64,000 nt of DNA. It comes from Rhizobium sp. R634 (GTDB lineage: Bacteria; Pseudomonadota; Alphaproteobacteria; Rhizobiales; Rhizobiaceae). The stretch spans positions 248,001 through 312,000 of the forward strand of contig NZ_LOKW01000028.1 in NCBI RefSeq assembly GCF_002211305.1, given 5' to 3'. Below are positions 46,529-55,690 of this stretch, in pieces (the first letter of the stretch is position 1; each line of letters starts with the position of its first letter). The notes under the pieces were generated by a model. The model was not told where the DNA came from, did not search any database, and saw nothing but the letters and a program-made list of their open reading frames with translations. A program made the position numbers and the translations under genes.

Positions 46529-47752
46529 TCAGAGAGCGTTGAGGAGGGCAGGCGTCGCCCAGCCGTCGGCCGGCATGCCGAGGCGCTGCTGCTCCTTCTG
46601 GATCGCGACACGCGTGCCGGAACCGAGGATGCCGTCGATCTCGCCGACATCATGGCCGAGCGACTGCAGCTTGGTCTGCAGCGTCTTCATCTGCTCGTTG
46701 GCGAGCCCCTGTTCAGGCGTGCCCTTGGAATAGGTCGGGGCGCCGGAAAGCCGGGTGGCGAAATAGGCGGCCGACGTTGTGTAGATGAACGACTTGTTCC
46801 ATTCGAGATAGATTTTGAAATTTGGGTAGGCGATGAAGGCTGGTCCCATGCGGCCCTGCGGCAGCACGAGGTCGCCTTCGAGATCGCCGAAGGCGGTGTT
46901 GCCGTCGCGCGGGGTGACGCCGAGCGCGAACCAGTCACTGGCCTTCATGGTGCCGCCAAGGCCGGATTTCTCGAAAGGCAGATTGTTGGGCAGGGTGACT
47001 TCCTGCAGCCAGGGCTGGCCGCGCTCGAAGCCGAGGTGCTGGATGAATTTCGCCGCCGTCAGGATGGCGTCCGGGCCGCTCTGCTTCAGGCGAACATGGC
47101 CGTCGCCGTCGCCGTCCATGCCATAGGCGATGATGTCGCGCGGCAGCATCTGCACCTGGCCGATCTCGCCGGCCCAGGCGCCGGTATTGGTGGCGGGGTC
47201 GAGGTCGCCGTGCTGGACCATCTCGATGAGAGCGATCAACTGCGGGCGGAAGAGCTCGGGGCGGCGGCAGTCATGCGAGAGCGTCACCAGGGCGTTGCGG
47301 GTGTTGAAATCGCCCTGGACGGCGCCGAAATCGGTTTCCATCGCCCAGAAGGCGGTGATGACGCCTGCGGGAACGCCGAATTCCTGCTCGGCCCGGGCAA
47401 AGACGTCGGCATATTGCTTCATCTTCTGGCGGCCGATGTCGAGGCGGGCCTGGCTGACGGTGCGCTGGGAGAATTCGAGGAAGGTCTGCTTGAAGACGCC
47501 CTGGGCGCGATCCCGGCTGAGCACCTTGGGATCGATCTCGGCGCCGGCAAGCGCCTCGTCGGCGGCCGCGGCACTGGCGCCGGCGGCAATCGCATCGGCC
47601 TTGACGCCCGCAAGGAAGGCGGACAGATCGCCGCCGCAGGGCGCTGCCGCCGGAGCGGAGGCGGCAGGCGCCTGCTGTGCGGCCGCGCCGCCGGCAAAGG
47701 TCAGGGCAAACAGGAGGGCGAGTGCAGAGCGGCTTGCGAGCGAGCGGTGCAT
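46529..47752 (-). CDS. Lytic murein transglycosylase (MltB/SLT_2 family) with peptidoglycan-binding domain
   Basis: 407 residues from ATG 47752. Signal peptide to about residue 25 (FAGGAAAQQ). SLT_2 domain about 45-335 with catalytic Glu139 in FWAMETDFGAVQGDFNTRNALVTLSHDCRR; a C-terminal peptidoglycan-binding domain about 345-405 (LQTKLQSLGHDVGEIDGILGSGTRVAIQKEQQ). Cleaves glycan strands with formation of 1,6-anhydro-muramyl ends in the periplasm. The longer frame to 47944 covers the upstream intergenic region and lacks a signal sequence. Confidence 0.92.
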   Translation of the reverse strand: MHRSLASRSALALLFALTFAGGAAAQQAPAASAPAAAPCGGDLSAFLAGVKADAIAAGASAAAADEALAGAEIDPKVLSRDRAQGVFKQTFLEFSQRTVSQARLDIGRQKMKQYADVFARAEQEFGVPAGVITAFWAMETDFGAVQGDFNTRNALVTLSHDCRRPELFRPQLIALIEMVQHGDLDPATNTGAWAGEIGQVQMLPRDIIAYGMDGDGDGHVRLKQSGPDAILTAAKFIQHLGFERGQPWLQEVTLPNNLPFEKSGLGGTMKASDWFALGVTPRDGNTAFGDLEGDLVLPQGRMGPAFIAYPNFKIYLEWNKSFIYTTSAAYFATRLSGAPTYSKGTPEQGLANEQMKTLQTKLQSLGHDVGEIDGILGSGTRVAIQKEQQRLGMPADGWATPALLNAL

Positions 47753-47840
47753 GAATGCGGTCCTTATAGCAAATAGCAAATGGATGCCCGTCGCTTTCAC
47801 AGAGGAATGTGACGGAAGCAAGAAAGATTGAAAGACGTTA

Positions 47841-48638
47841 CTAAGAATTTCTATCCTTGGAAACGGTCGCGACCCAGTTGTTCCAGTTCTTTGCGCTGCC
47901 GGCAAAGACGTTGATATCGGTCGGCCCCTTGATGCCGGGGACAACGCCGGTGGACGTATATTGCCAGAAGGCCCAGCGGCGGTCGGAATAGGTCACCTCG
48001 GGGTGCTTGGCCACGGAGCGCACCCAGAAATGATAGTCCGGGAAGTAGCCGACGAGATTCTCGCGGTGGAAATCGACCGAAGTATAGATGATCGGCCGTT
48101 TGCCGTAGTAGGCCTCCAGCCGGTCCATGAAACGCTGCATTTCGGCGCGCACCGTCGCCGGGTCGGGACGATAGCGGCAGGTCTTCGATTCGCCGTTCCA
48201 TTCGACGTCGAGCACCGGCGGCAGGCGCATCGCCTCCTTCGGCACGTTGCTGATGAACCAGTCGGCCTGCTGGTCGGCCGAGGAGCAGAAATAATAGAAA
48301 TGATAGGGGGCGTGCGGGATGCCGGCGGCGCGCGCTTCGCGCCAATATTCGTCGAATCGGGGGTCGAGCCTGTCCTTGCCCTCGGTCGCCTTGATGAAGG
48401 CGAAGGCAACGCCCGAATTCTTCACCGTCGCCCAGTCGATATCGCCCTGCCATTTGGAGATGTCGATGCCGTGCACATCATTCTGATGCGGGTGCTTCGC
48501 GCCGAAATTCTGCGGATCGGTGTCCTTGAAGCGCATTTTCGGCTTGATCGACGCCGTTTCGAGGTAATCATAACCGGAGGAGGAGCAGCCGGCGAGCATG
48601 ATGGCCAAAGGCAGAACGCAAAACAAAAGCCGGCGCAT
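47841..48638 (-). CDS. GH25-family muramidase lipoprotein
   Basis: 265 residues from ATG 48638. Lipoprotein signal MRRLLFCVLPLAIMLAGC with acylated Cys18. GH25 catalytic domain about 55-255: VHGIDISKWQGDIDWATVK, FAFIKATEGKDRLD, YHFYYFCSSADQQADWF and the acidic pair in VLDVEWNGESKTC. These enzymes hydrolyse the muramic acid-glucosamine bond. Start chosen by the lipobox; 13 upstream residues are not needed. Encoded between the transglycosylase and the betaine-lipid genes, all on the minus strand. Confidence 0.9.
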   Translation of the reverse strand: MRRLLFCVLPLAIMLAGCSSSGYDYLETASIKPKMRFKDTDPQNFGAKHPHQNDVHGIDISKWQGDIDWATVKNSGVAFAFIKATEGKDRLDPRFDEYWREARAAGIPHAPYHFYYFCSSADQQADWFISNVPKEAMRLPPVLDVEWNGESKTCRYRPDPATVRAEMQRFMDRLEAYYGKRPIIYTSVDFHRENLVGYFPDYHFWVRSVAKHPEVTYSDRRWAFWQYTSTGVVPGIKGPTDINVFAGSAKNWNNWVATVSKDRNS

Positions 48639-48765
48639 GGGTATCCCGTCGTGAACCGAATGATCTCTTTGCCCCACAGCCTGACCTTCGAAGATGACGA
48701 GCCCAGCAGAGGAATAACCCTCTTTTCACCATATCAACGTAAAAAATCGGTTAGTTTCAAGCGAA

Positions 48766-49440
48766 TTATGAGCGTTTGCTGATAATTGCCGCCCGCCAGG
48801 CATAACCGCCGCCGACGGTTTCGAAGACCAATCGCGCCTTGTTCTCTTCGGCCTGGGCTTCCAGCACCTCGCGCAGATCGCGGCGCGGGGTGACGTGGAA
48901 CTTGGCGAGCCAGGACTGGAGGATGCGGCGGAACCAGCGCGGCAGGCCCTCCTGCTGGCCGAAATCGACGATGTGCAACTGGCCGCCGGGATTGAGTGCG
49001 GCGATCGACGCATCGACGGCGCGCTCCCAATCCGGGATCATCGACAGGGCATAGGAAATGAGGATGCGGTCGAAGCCGCTGACGCCGAATTCGCGCGGTG
49101 TGAAGGCCGTGGCGTCGGCGACGCGGAATTCCGGGATGGTCGCCTTGGTGGCGAAGGTCTTGCGCGCGGAAATCAGCATTTCCTGGGAAATGTCGAGGCC
49201 GAACAGCTTGGCGGTCGGGAAATGCCGGTGGGCCAGCGCCATGTTGCGGCCGGTGCCGCAGCCGACCTCGAGCAGAGTGCCGCCATCAGGCACGTCGAGA
49301 TTGCGGATCGTTCTGTCGCGGCCGAGGAGGTAATATTTGCGGGTGAGGTCGTAGATATGGCGCTGGTAGCGGTACATGCTATCCATCAGAGTGGCATGTT
49401 GATCGCTCTTTCCTGCCGTCTCGGCGCCGACCTTGCTCAC
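48766..49440 (-). CDS. btaB: Betaine-lipid N-methyltransferase BtaB
   Basis: 224 residues from GTG 49440, which overlaps the btaA stop (GTGA). Class I methyltransferase: motif I LLEVGCGTGRNM at 56-67, GLDISQEMLISARK, then ILISYALSMIPDW and LNPGGQLHIVDFGQQEGLPRWFRRILQSWLAKFHVTPR. BtaB methylates the amino group of diacylglyceryl-homoserine three times to give DGTS. It is paired with BtaA, as in Rhodobacter and Sinorhizobium, where the pair replaces phospholipids under phosphate limitation. A candidate Pho box precedes the operon. Confidence 0.92.
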   Translation of the reverse strand: MSKVGAETAGKSDQHATLMDSMYRYQRHIYDLTRKYYLLGRDRTIRNLDVPDGGTLLEVGCGTGRNMALAHRHFPTAKLFGLDISQEMLISARKTFATKATIPEFRVADATAFTPREFGVSGFDRILISYALSMIPDWERAVDASIAALNPGGQLHIVDFGQQEGLPRWFRRILQSWLAKFHVTPRRDLREVLEAQAEENKARLVFETVGGGYAWRAAIISKRS

Positions 49441-50681
49441 GCCTTCTTCCCATAGATGTGGAAGCCGCCATAGATCGCCGAACGATCGAGCGCGGTCAGC
49501 TCGCGCGACTTCTCCTCGAAGTAGTCCCACTGGTCACGGATCGAAGGAGACAGGCGGCCTTCGATGATGCTCTTTTCGGCGGCGGTGCGGAAGATCACGC
49601 GCGCACCTCCGCGCGCCGTGCGGGTGATTTCCCGCCAGACGTCGTTCAGCTGCCCGTCGGTCATCCAGTCCTGCGCGTCGAGCAGGATGTAGCGGTCGCG
49701 CGAGGAAGCCGGCTCGCGGGCCAGAAGCTCGGTAAAGCTTGCATGGTGAACGTTGACGCGATTGACGTTGGCGCGGATCACTTCGTAGTGCTCCGGCTTC
49801 AGATAGGTCGGCAAGGGGCCTTCCTCCGCGGCCGCATAGCGGCGGCCGAAGGCCTGCCAGGCGAAATAATTGTCGCGCATCGGGAAATGACAGGCGAGCT
49901 TTTCCAGGCGATGCTTCAGCACCGGCGCGATCGAATGATCGTCGGCAAGGCTTGCGAGCTCGTCATATTGCTGCGGCGGAATGCCGAGGCCGAAGAGCGA
50001 GCTCTTGCGGCCGGTGATCCAGCGCACGACCGGCTTTTCGAACAGGGGTGCGATCTGCTCGTCGAAGAACTGGCGCTGCTCGCGGATCGAGCGGGTCTTG
50101 GTCATTTCGCGCAGCTTGACGCCATGCAGGCGGGCAAGAAGATGAGCCGCACCGATGAAGCGGCCGAGCAGGCCGGTTTCATAGATGTTGCGGTCGAAGA
50201 CGGTGACGCGGCGGCGGCCGAACTTGCGGCCGTTCCAATAGCTGCGGGTCGCCTCGTCGAGCCTGGCGGCGAGATGCCGGTCGTAGGCGCGGCTGTTCGA
50301 CTTCTCGTTCGGCATCGCCAGGAAGCGGACGAGATCGGCATGGCCGGGCAGATGCTTGAAGGCGGCAAGCTTCAGGCGGTTCAGCGCGATGTGGTGCGGG
50401 TTGAGATCGACGACGTCGATCGAGGCCGGCGCCTTGGAGAGATAGGCGAGCATGTTGCAGCCGCCGGAGCCGATGGTGACGATGCGGTGATTGGGCTTCA
50501 GCTCCATCGCCTGCATGTCGAGATCCGGATCCTCCCAGATCTGCGGATAGACGAGGCCGGAGAAGAGCAGACCGAAGAGACGCTCGGAAAAACCATCCTT
50601 CGAAAAAGCCTTGTGGCGGAGAAGGGCGTCCTTGAGTTTCCGGTTCTTGCGGAAGCCGGCATCCGGTGCAAATTCCGACAT
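49437..50681 (-). CDS. btaA: S-adenosylmethionine:diacylglycerol 3-amino-3-carboxypropyl transferase BtaA
   Basis: 414 residues of the DUF3419 family. N-terminal SERLFGLLFSGLVYPQIWEDPDLDMQAMEL, then SAM-binding RIVTIGSGGCNMLAYL near 66-81 and IDVVDLNPHHIALNRLKLAA. C-terminal RYILLDAQDWMTDGQLNDVWREITRTARGGARVIFRTAAE. It transfers the aminocarboxypropyl group of SAM to diacylglycerol, the first step in betaine lipid DGTS synthesis at the inner membrane. Transcribed with btaB. Divergent from the serine-hydrolase gene at 50875. Confidence 0.94.
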   Translation of the reverse strand: MSEFAPDAGFRKNRKLKDALLRHKAFSKDGFSERLFGLLFSGLVYPQIWEDPDLDMQAMELKPNHRIVTIGSGGCNMLAYLSKAPASIDVVDLNPHHIALNRLKLAAFKHLPGHADLVRFLAMPNEKSNSRAYDRHLAARLDEATRSYWNGRKFGRRRVTVFDRNIYETGLLGRFIGAAHLLARLHGVKLREMTKTRSIREQRQFFDEQIAPLFEKPVVRWITGRKSSLFGLGIPPQQYDELASLADDHSIAPVLKHRLEKLACHFPMRDNYFAWQAFGRRYAAAEEGPLPTYLKPEHYEVIRANVNRVNVHHASFTELLAREPASSRDRYILLDAQDWMTDGQLNDVWREITRTARGGARVIFRTAAEKSIIEGRLSPSIRDQWDYFEEKSRELTALDRSAIYGGFHIYGKKA

Positions 50682-50725
50682 GAGTCTGTCACCTTTTTAG
50701 CGTTCAGGGCGTGTAGCGCGCCACT

Positions 50726-50743
50726 GCTACAGTTTGATGACGT
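50726..50743 (-). promoter_or_regulatory. Candidate Pho box upstream of btaAB
   Basis: On the minus strand the heptamers ACGTCAT and CTGTAGC are separated by CAAA, giving five of seven matches each to CTGTCAT and CTGTCAC. The site lies 44 bp before the btaA ATG, a normal place for PhoB activation. PhoB control of betaine-lipid synthesis is established in S. meliloti. Confidence 0.5.
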
Positions 50744-50874
50744 GGGCTGTGGGCCTGCGCCGTTCGAAAGGATCCTCCTCCTCGGAAAGTGATCGGGGGG
50801 ACGGATCTTCTTTGCGCCGCCCCCTTTCCGGCGGGCGGAATTCCTGCTTCTCTCCGGGCATTCGGAGGAATGCC

Positions 50875-52299
50875 ATGCGATTTGTGCTGCGTGTCCTGAA
50901 GGCGCTTGCTCTCCTTCTCGTTCTCGTCGTCGTTGCCGGCGCCGCCTGGCTATCCGTCCGGCCGCCGGAGCTTCTGCGCGTCGGCGACGGCTATGCCGCC
51001 AAGATCGTCTGCTCCAATGTCTTCATCGCCGGCCGCAATGCCGACGATGTGCTGGAGGACGACGTGCAGGCGCCGGGAAACCCGCTGCTGCGGCTGGTGC
51101 GCGTCAGCGTCGATCATGACAACGGCCGGGTGACGGCGCGCTTCATGGGGCTGTTCGCATCGAGTTATGCGCTCTATCGCAATGGGCTCGGCTGCACGAG
51201 CGTGCCGGACGGCGATTTCGAGGCGGCGGAGAAGGCTGTGCCTTTCGACCCGCCGGCCAGGATGGAGACGAGTGATGCCTCCTGGCCGCAAGGCGAGGGC
51301 GTCGGCGATGCCGACGGGAAGATTGCCGCGGTGCTCGCCGATGCCAGGCTTGCCGGCCCGGCGATGCGGGCGATCGTCGTGGTGCGCGATGGCCGCATCG
51401 TGGCCGAAGCCTATGGCCCCGGCTTCTCGGCGACGACACCGCTGATCGGCTGGTCGATGACGAAGACGGTGAATGCGGCGATCCTCGGCCGGCTGATGCT
51501 CGACGGCAAGATCTCCTTCGACGACGATCATCTGCTGGCGCAGTGGAAGGACGATGCCCGCGCCAAGATCAAGGTCTCCGACCTGCTCGGCATGGAGAGC
51601 GGCCTTGCCTTCAACGAGAATTATGGCGATGTCGCCGACGTGACGCGCATGCTTTATCTCGACCCCGATATGGTATCGCTGCCGGCCAATGCGCCGATGG
51701 AGGCCGCGCCCGGCAAGCGGTTCCGCTATTCGAGCGGCACGGCGGTGCTCCTGTCGCGCATCTGGATGGACAGGGTCGGCAATGCGCAGGCGGCCTTTTC
51801 CTATCCGCATGATGCGCTGTTTGCGCCGCTCGGCATGACAAGCGCCGTGTTCGAACTCGATGCGCGCGGGACCTTCGCCGGAAGCTCCTATCTCTATGCA
51901 ACGGCGCATGACTGGGCCCGCTTCGGGCAATTCCTGCTGCAGGACGGTGTGTGGAACGGCCGGCGGCTGTTGCCGGAGGGGTTCGTCGGCGCCATGCGCA
52001 CGCCGACGGCGGCCTCCAACGGCCAGTACACGCAGGGCCAGGCCTGGCTCGCGCCCGGCGGCGGCTCAAGCGCCGCGTTCGGGCTGCCGGAGGACACGTT
52101 CTGGCTGTCGGGGCATGATGGACAGAGCATGGCGATCGTGCCGTCCGCCAATCTTGTCGTCGTCCGGCTCGGACTGACGCCATCCTGGCTCGACTATCGG
52201 CCGCGCACGCTTCTCAAGGCGATCCTGGCGGCCTTGCCGCCGTCCGGTGCGCCGCAGCAGCAGGCCGGATCACAGCAACGCACGCAAGCGCAGCCATAG
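50875..52299 (+). CDS. Serine hydrolase of the beta-lactamase/DD-peptidase-like family
   Basis: 474 residues from ATG 50875 with ribosome site CGGAGGAA. An N-terminal membrane anchor (LALLLVLVVVAGAAWL) is followed by a domain of unknown function to about 150 and a class-C-like serine hydrolase domain with the S-x-x-K motif SMTK at Ser194. Segments AKIKVSDLLGMESGLAFNE and FRYSSGTAVLLSRIWMD are typical. The C-terminus (last 20 residues) is Gln/Ala-rich. It is probably periplasmic and anchored in the inner membrane; the substrate may be a peptide, ester or amide. Not a resistance beta-lactamase by sequence. Confidence 0.85.
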   Translation: MRFVLRVLKALALLLVLVVVAGAAWLSVRPPELLRVGDGYAAKIVCSNVFIAGRNADDVLEDDVQAPGNPLLRLVRVSVDHDNGRVTARFMGLFASSYALYRNGLGCTSVPDGDFEAAEKAVPFDPPARMETSDASWPQGEGVGDADGKIAAVLADARLAGPAMRAIVVVRDGRIVAEAYGPGFSATTPLIGWSMTKTVNAAILGRLMLDGKISFDDDHLLAQWKDDARAKIKVSDLLGMESGLAFNENYGDVADVTRMLYLDPDMVSLPANAPMEAAPGKRFRYSSGTAVLLSRIWMDRVGNAQAAFSYPHDALFAPLGMTSAVFELDARGTFAGSSYLYATAHDWARFGQFLLQDGVWNGRRLLPEGFVGAMRTPTAASNGQYTQGQAWLAPGGGSSAAFGLPEDTFWLSGHDGQSMAIVPSANLVVVRLGLTPSWLDYRPRTLLKAILAALPPSGAPQQQAGSQQRTQAQP

Positions 52300-52327
52300 G
52301 CCGGCGCGCTTGTCTCAATCGTCGATG

Positions 52328-53275
52328 TCAGTAATTGCCCTGGGCAATGTCGTTCATGCCCTTGCGCTTGGCGTCGTAGTAATAGCCGCGCGCATAGAGG
52401 CGCACGGCGTCGTCTTCCTTGCTGTCGGAGACGAGCCAGGCGCCGCGCAGATATTTCGCGGCATATTTGATGTTGGTCTCGGCGTCGAAGAGGCCGCCCG
52501 GCGCACCGTCATAGCCCATCGACTTGGCGGTGTTGTATTTGATCTGCATGAGGCCGAAATAGCCGCGCTTGTTGTAGGCCTTCGGATTGTAGCGGCTCTC
52601 GCGATGGACGACGCGGTGGAGCAGCGTTTCGGGAATTTCGTAGAGTTTCGAATATTTCTGGATCAGCTTGGAGACGAAGCTCTTCTCGACGGTCGGCGCA
52701 TCGTCCTTGTCGTCGTCGCTGAACATCGGCGGCGCCGTCGGCGGATCGATCGGCCCGGATTCGTCGAAGCCGTAATCCATGGAGCGCGGCGTGGTGTCGA
52801 CCGCGGCAAGAGCTGCCAGCGCGCTGTTCTGCGGGGTGGCGGCAAAGGCAAGCTGCGTTGCCGGCTGCGCCGGCGTGCCCGGGCGCGGCGTCGGCACGAC
52901 GGACTGAATGGCGGTCATTTCGGGCGTCAGCGGGATTTGCGCATAGGCTGCCGGCTGCATGCCTGCCTGCATGGTGAGATCGGCGGGCTGAGAAGCACTG
53001 ACCGCCGGCATCGCCGTTGCCGTCAGCGACGGACCTGCCTGCGCCTGGGGAAGGACAGCGCCGGCGACTGCCTGGCCGGCAGCGCCTTCTGCCGTGGGAA
53101 CCGCGGCAAGCATGGCGTCTTCGCCGGGCTTGGGTGTCGGCACAACGGTCTGGAGAGCTGTCAGTTCGGCCTGAGAGGTGTATTCGACGCTCGTGCAGCC
53201 GGTCATCACGCCGCAGCAGAGCACCGTAGAAACGACAAGACTGCGTTTCAGGCCGGACAATCCGATCGCTACCAT
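52328..53275 (-). CDS. SLT-domain transglycosylase lipoprotein
   Basis: 315 residues. Lipobox VMTGC with Cys27. A long Ala/Pro/Gln-rich linker (30-190) carries two copies of a proline motif: LQTVVPTPKPG (41-51) and IQSVVPTPRPG (123-133). SLT domain from about 200 with catalytic Glu226 in HRESRYNPKAYNKRGYFGLMQIKYNTAKSMGY. The C-terminal end is short and ends GMNDIAQGNY. Such enzymes open the peptidoglycan mesh for assembly or growth. The gene is convergent with the serine-hydrolase gene (28 bp apart). Confidence 0.9.
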   Translation of the reverse strand: MVAIGLSGLKRSLVVSTVLCCGVMTGCTSVEYTSQAELTALQTVVPTPKPGEDAMLAAVPTAEGAAGQAVAGAVLPQAQAGPSLTATAMPAVSASQPADLTMQAGMQPAAYAQIPLTPEMTAIQSVVPTPRPGTPAQPATQLAFAATPQNSALAALAAVDTTPRSMDYGFDESGPIDPPTAPPMFSDDDKDDAPTVEKSFVSKLIQKYSKLYEIPETLLHRVVHRESRYNPKAYNKRGYFGLMQIKYNTAKSMGYDGAPGGLFDAETNIKYAAKYLRGAWLVSDSKEDDAVRLYARGYYYDAKRKGMNDIAQGNY

Positions 53276-53390
53276 TCCGTCACTTTCGTGAAATCGCGCC
53301 GCCCCGGCAGCGTTATAAAAGTTACTAAAAAGCTTAAACCTGACGACCCCATTAACCTATTCGTTGCATTCCGGCAACCACGGAATGTTT

Positions 53391-54026
53391 CTACGCTGCA
53401 ATACGGCGATACCCGGCCGTTACCGCGCCTGCGGCGATCAGCAGCGTGCCGCCGGTGCGGTTTACGGCGCGCTGGACGCTTGCCTTGCGAATCAGTCCGC
53501 GAGCGGAGTGGGCGAGAAATGCGTAGGTGGCGGCGTTGAGGATCGCCAGCACGAGGAAGGTCGCTTCCATGATCGCCATCTGTCCGAGGAAGGGCAGGGC
53601 CGGATTGAGGAACTGAGGCACGAAGGCGACGAAGAAGACGATGCTCTTCGGATTGAGGGCGGTGACGACGTAGGCGTGGAGGAAGATCCTGAGCGATTTT
53701 TCCTCAGGCAGATTGTCGTTGTCGGCGACGGGTTCACCGATCACCGGAGCCCGCCAAAGCTTGATTCCAAGCCAGATCAGGTAGGCGCCGCCAATCCACT
53801 TCAGGACGGTGAAGAGGGTGGCGGAGGCCGCCAGCACCGCGCCGAGACCGAAGAGGGAAGCCGTCATCGCCGTGAAGTCGCCAAGCGCCACGCCACTGAC
53901 CGTTGCAAGCGCGGTGCGGCGGCCATGGCCGAGCGCATAGGAGACGACGAGCAGTATCGTCGGCCCCGGAATGGCCAGCATGATGGCGGATGCGGCCGCA
54001 AAAGCGAGCCAGGCTTCAAGCGACAT
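53391..54026 (-). CDS. LysE-family amino-acid/metabolite exporter
   Basis: 211 residues, about six membrane helices. LysE/RhtB pattern: AIPGPTILLVVSYALGHGRRTALATVSGVALGD near 19-51, LKWIGGAYLIWLGIKLWR near 75-92, FLHAYVVTALNPKSIVFFVAFVPQFL near 114-139. The N-terminal MSLEAWLAFAAASAIMLAIPGP is standard. Exports amino acids or homoserine lactone-like compounds; substrate unknown. Located between the transglycosylase gene and the phosphofructokinase gene, same strand, 57 bp apart. Confidence 0.9.
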   Translation of the reverse strand: MSLEAWLAFAAASAIMLAIPGPTILLVVSYALGHGRRTALATVSGVALGDFTAMTASLFGLGAVLAASATLFTVLKWIGGAYLIWLGIKLWRAPVIGEPVADNDNLPEEKSLRIFLHAYVVTALNPKSIVFFVAFVPQFLNPALPFLGQMAIMEATFLVLAILNAATYAFLAHSARGLIRKASVQRAVNRTGGTLLIAAGAVTAGYRRIAA

Positions 54027-54083
54027 GGTGTCTCCTCCTATTCCTCAGGAATAAGCAAAGACATCATATTAACCATCCGTCAA

Positions 54084-55295
54084 TCACGCTTCTTTGTATT
54101 TCTGGCCTATATTGTCCATGACTTCGGCAAACCATGCCGTCGACAGGTCAAAAGCCTTGCCGCCCTTGATGCGCGGGAATTCTATAGTGCGCAATTTACC
54201 GTTCTGCGCTTCATCGTGGCCGGTGACGCCGGAGACTTTATTGAGCGCGCTTTCGACGGCGAGGTCGACCATGCTCTGGATCAGCCTGAGATCGTCGCCA
54301 TTGGCCGGGGCCGAGCGGGCGAAATAGCCCGACTTCTGCACCAGCGAGCGCTCGGCGTTCAGAAGATTGGCGAACTGCTTCTGGAACCATGCGCCGACAT
54401 TGATCGTGTCGATCTTCACATGGCCGAAGGCGTCGCGCTTGACGGTCTCGCCGGCTGCTTCCCGCTCGGCGACGATGGCATCGAGGCAGGCGCCTTCCGA
54501 CACGAAGACGGTGGCGTGGCCGGTGCGGTCCATGACGTCCTTGAGGCGGGCGGCCTCGGCGTCGAGGTCGAAGGCCATTTCGGGCAGGTAGACGGCGTCG
54601 ATGCTTTTCAGATGCGCGTCCATCATCAGGCCGTCGACATATTGGTTGCCGCTGGTGCGCTGGAGATAGGCGCGGGCGGTGGCGGCCGTCAGCCAGCCGC
54701 AATGGCGGCCCATCACCTCATGGATGACGAGGGTGCGGGGTGCGGCCGTCTGTTCGTTGCTGACATTGTCGAAAAAATGCGCGCCGACTTCGGCGGCCGT
54801 CCAGGCGCCGAGCGACTGGCGGATCGGCACGACGTCGTTGTCGACGGTCTTCGGCAGGCCGACGACGGTGAGATTGTAACCGTTGGCGGCGAGATAGGCG
54901 GCAAGGTCGGCGGCGGTGGTGTTGGTATCGTCGCCGCCGATCGTGTGGAGAATGGTGATGCCGTCATCGGCGAGGCGTTCGGCGGCGACCCTGAGCGGGT
55001 TCTCGCCTTCCTTGACGAGGCCGCGCTTGACGCAGTCGGCGGCGTTGGTGAGCTTGACACGGCTGTTGCCGATCGGCGAGCCGCCGTAGCGATGCAGGAG
55101 CGGTGCCTTCTCGCGCATGTCGCGGCTGATCTCGATGCGGTCTCCGAGCAGCACGCCCTGGTAGCCGGACTTGTAGGCGACGATATCGATCTCGGGCGCC
55201 ACGTCGCTGTAACGTTCGATAAGGCCGCCGACGGCGGAGGAAAGACAGGGCGCCAGGCCTCCGGCGGTCAGCATTGCGACTTTCTGTTTGGCCAT
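54084..55295 (-). CDS. pfp: Phosphofructokinase, pyrophosphate-dependent type
   Basis: 403 residues, group-B PFK. N-terminal MLTAGGLAPCLSSAVGG; phosphate-donor motif IGGDDTNTTA, where Asp after GGD (instead of Gly) is the mark of pyrophosphate use; substrate motif GLPKTVDNDVV and MGRHCGWL. Interconverts fructose-6-phosphate and fructose-1,6-bisphosphate. Rhizobia usually lack ATP-PFK and use the Entner-Doudoroff route, so this enzyme may serve a gluconeogenic or pyrophosphate-balancing role (inference). Promoter region not recognised. Confidence 0.9.
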   Translation of the reverse strand: MAKQKVAMLTAGGLAPCLSSAVGGLIERYSDVAPEIDIVAYKSGYQGVLLGDRIEISRDMREKAPLLHRYGGSPIGNSRVKLTNAADCVKRGLVKEGENPLRVAAERLADDGITILHTIGGDDTNTTAADLAAYLAANGYNLTVVGLPKTVDNDVVPIRQSLGAWTAAEVGAHFFDNVSNEQTAAPRTLVIHEVMGRHCGWLTAATARAYLQRTSGNQYVDGLMMDAHLKSIDAVYLPEMAFDLDAEAARLKDVMDRTGHATVFVSEGACLDAIVAEREAAGETVKRDAFGHVKIDTINVGAWFQKQFANLLNAERSLVQKSGYFARSAPANGDDLRLIQSMVDLAVESALNKVSGVTGHDEAQNGKLRTIEFPRIKGGKAFDLSTAWFAEVMDNIGQKYKEA

Positions 55296-55690
55296 GATTT
55301 CCCTCCTATGGTGCCCAGTGCGGCAGCGTTAGCTAGCGCATGGATGCGGCAGGGAGAGGGCCCTGTAAAGTAAAGAATTTACGAAAAACCTGCCTTTTGG
55401 CCGAGTTAAACGGCAAAGCCGGCGGGAAGCGGCGATATAATCGTTTCAAGCACGCGCTGCCGATCGGGAACTGTTTGTGGAAATCGGCGGTTAAGCATTG
55501 AGCGAGGATGGCGACGGCTATCCCGCTCACGCCAGATCAGGCGAAAGCGACCGATCGCTTGCTGCGGCGCAATAATTACCGAATCGTGAAAACTGTTTTC
55601 GCTCCTACGACCAATAGCCGCCTTGCAAAGGCTACGATTCTTTGGTCAAGCTGATTTTCTCATACTTGACTATCGTGCGAGAGATTTTCG
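55296..55690. other. Intergenic region without clear gene
   Basis: 395 bp between divergent genes. A 48-codon frame from ATG 55508 to 55654 (MATAIPLTPDQAKATDRLLR...) exists, but its only purine-rich upstream stretch (GAGCGAGG) touches the ATG and no family is recognised. AT-rich TTGACTATCGT at 55667-55677 may belong to the promoter of the following gene. Confidence 0.4.

Noticed and set aside
55508..55654. 48-codon frame in the gap before the TerB-DnaJ gene
   Set aside because: Start codon touches the only purine-rich stretch and no homology is recognised; kept only as a note.
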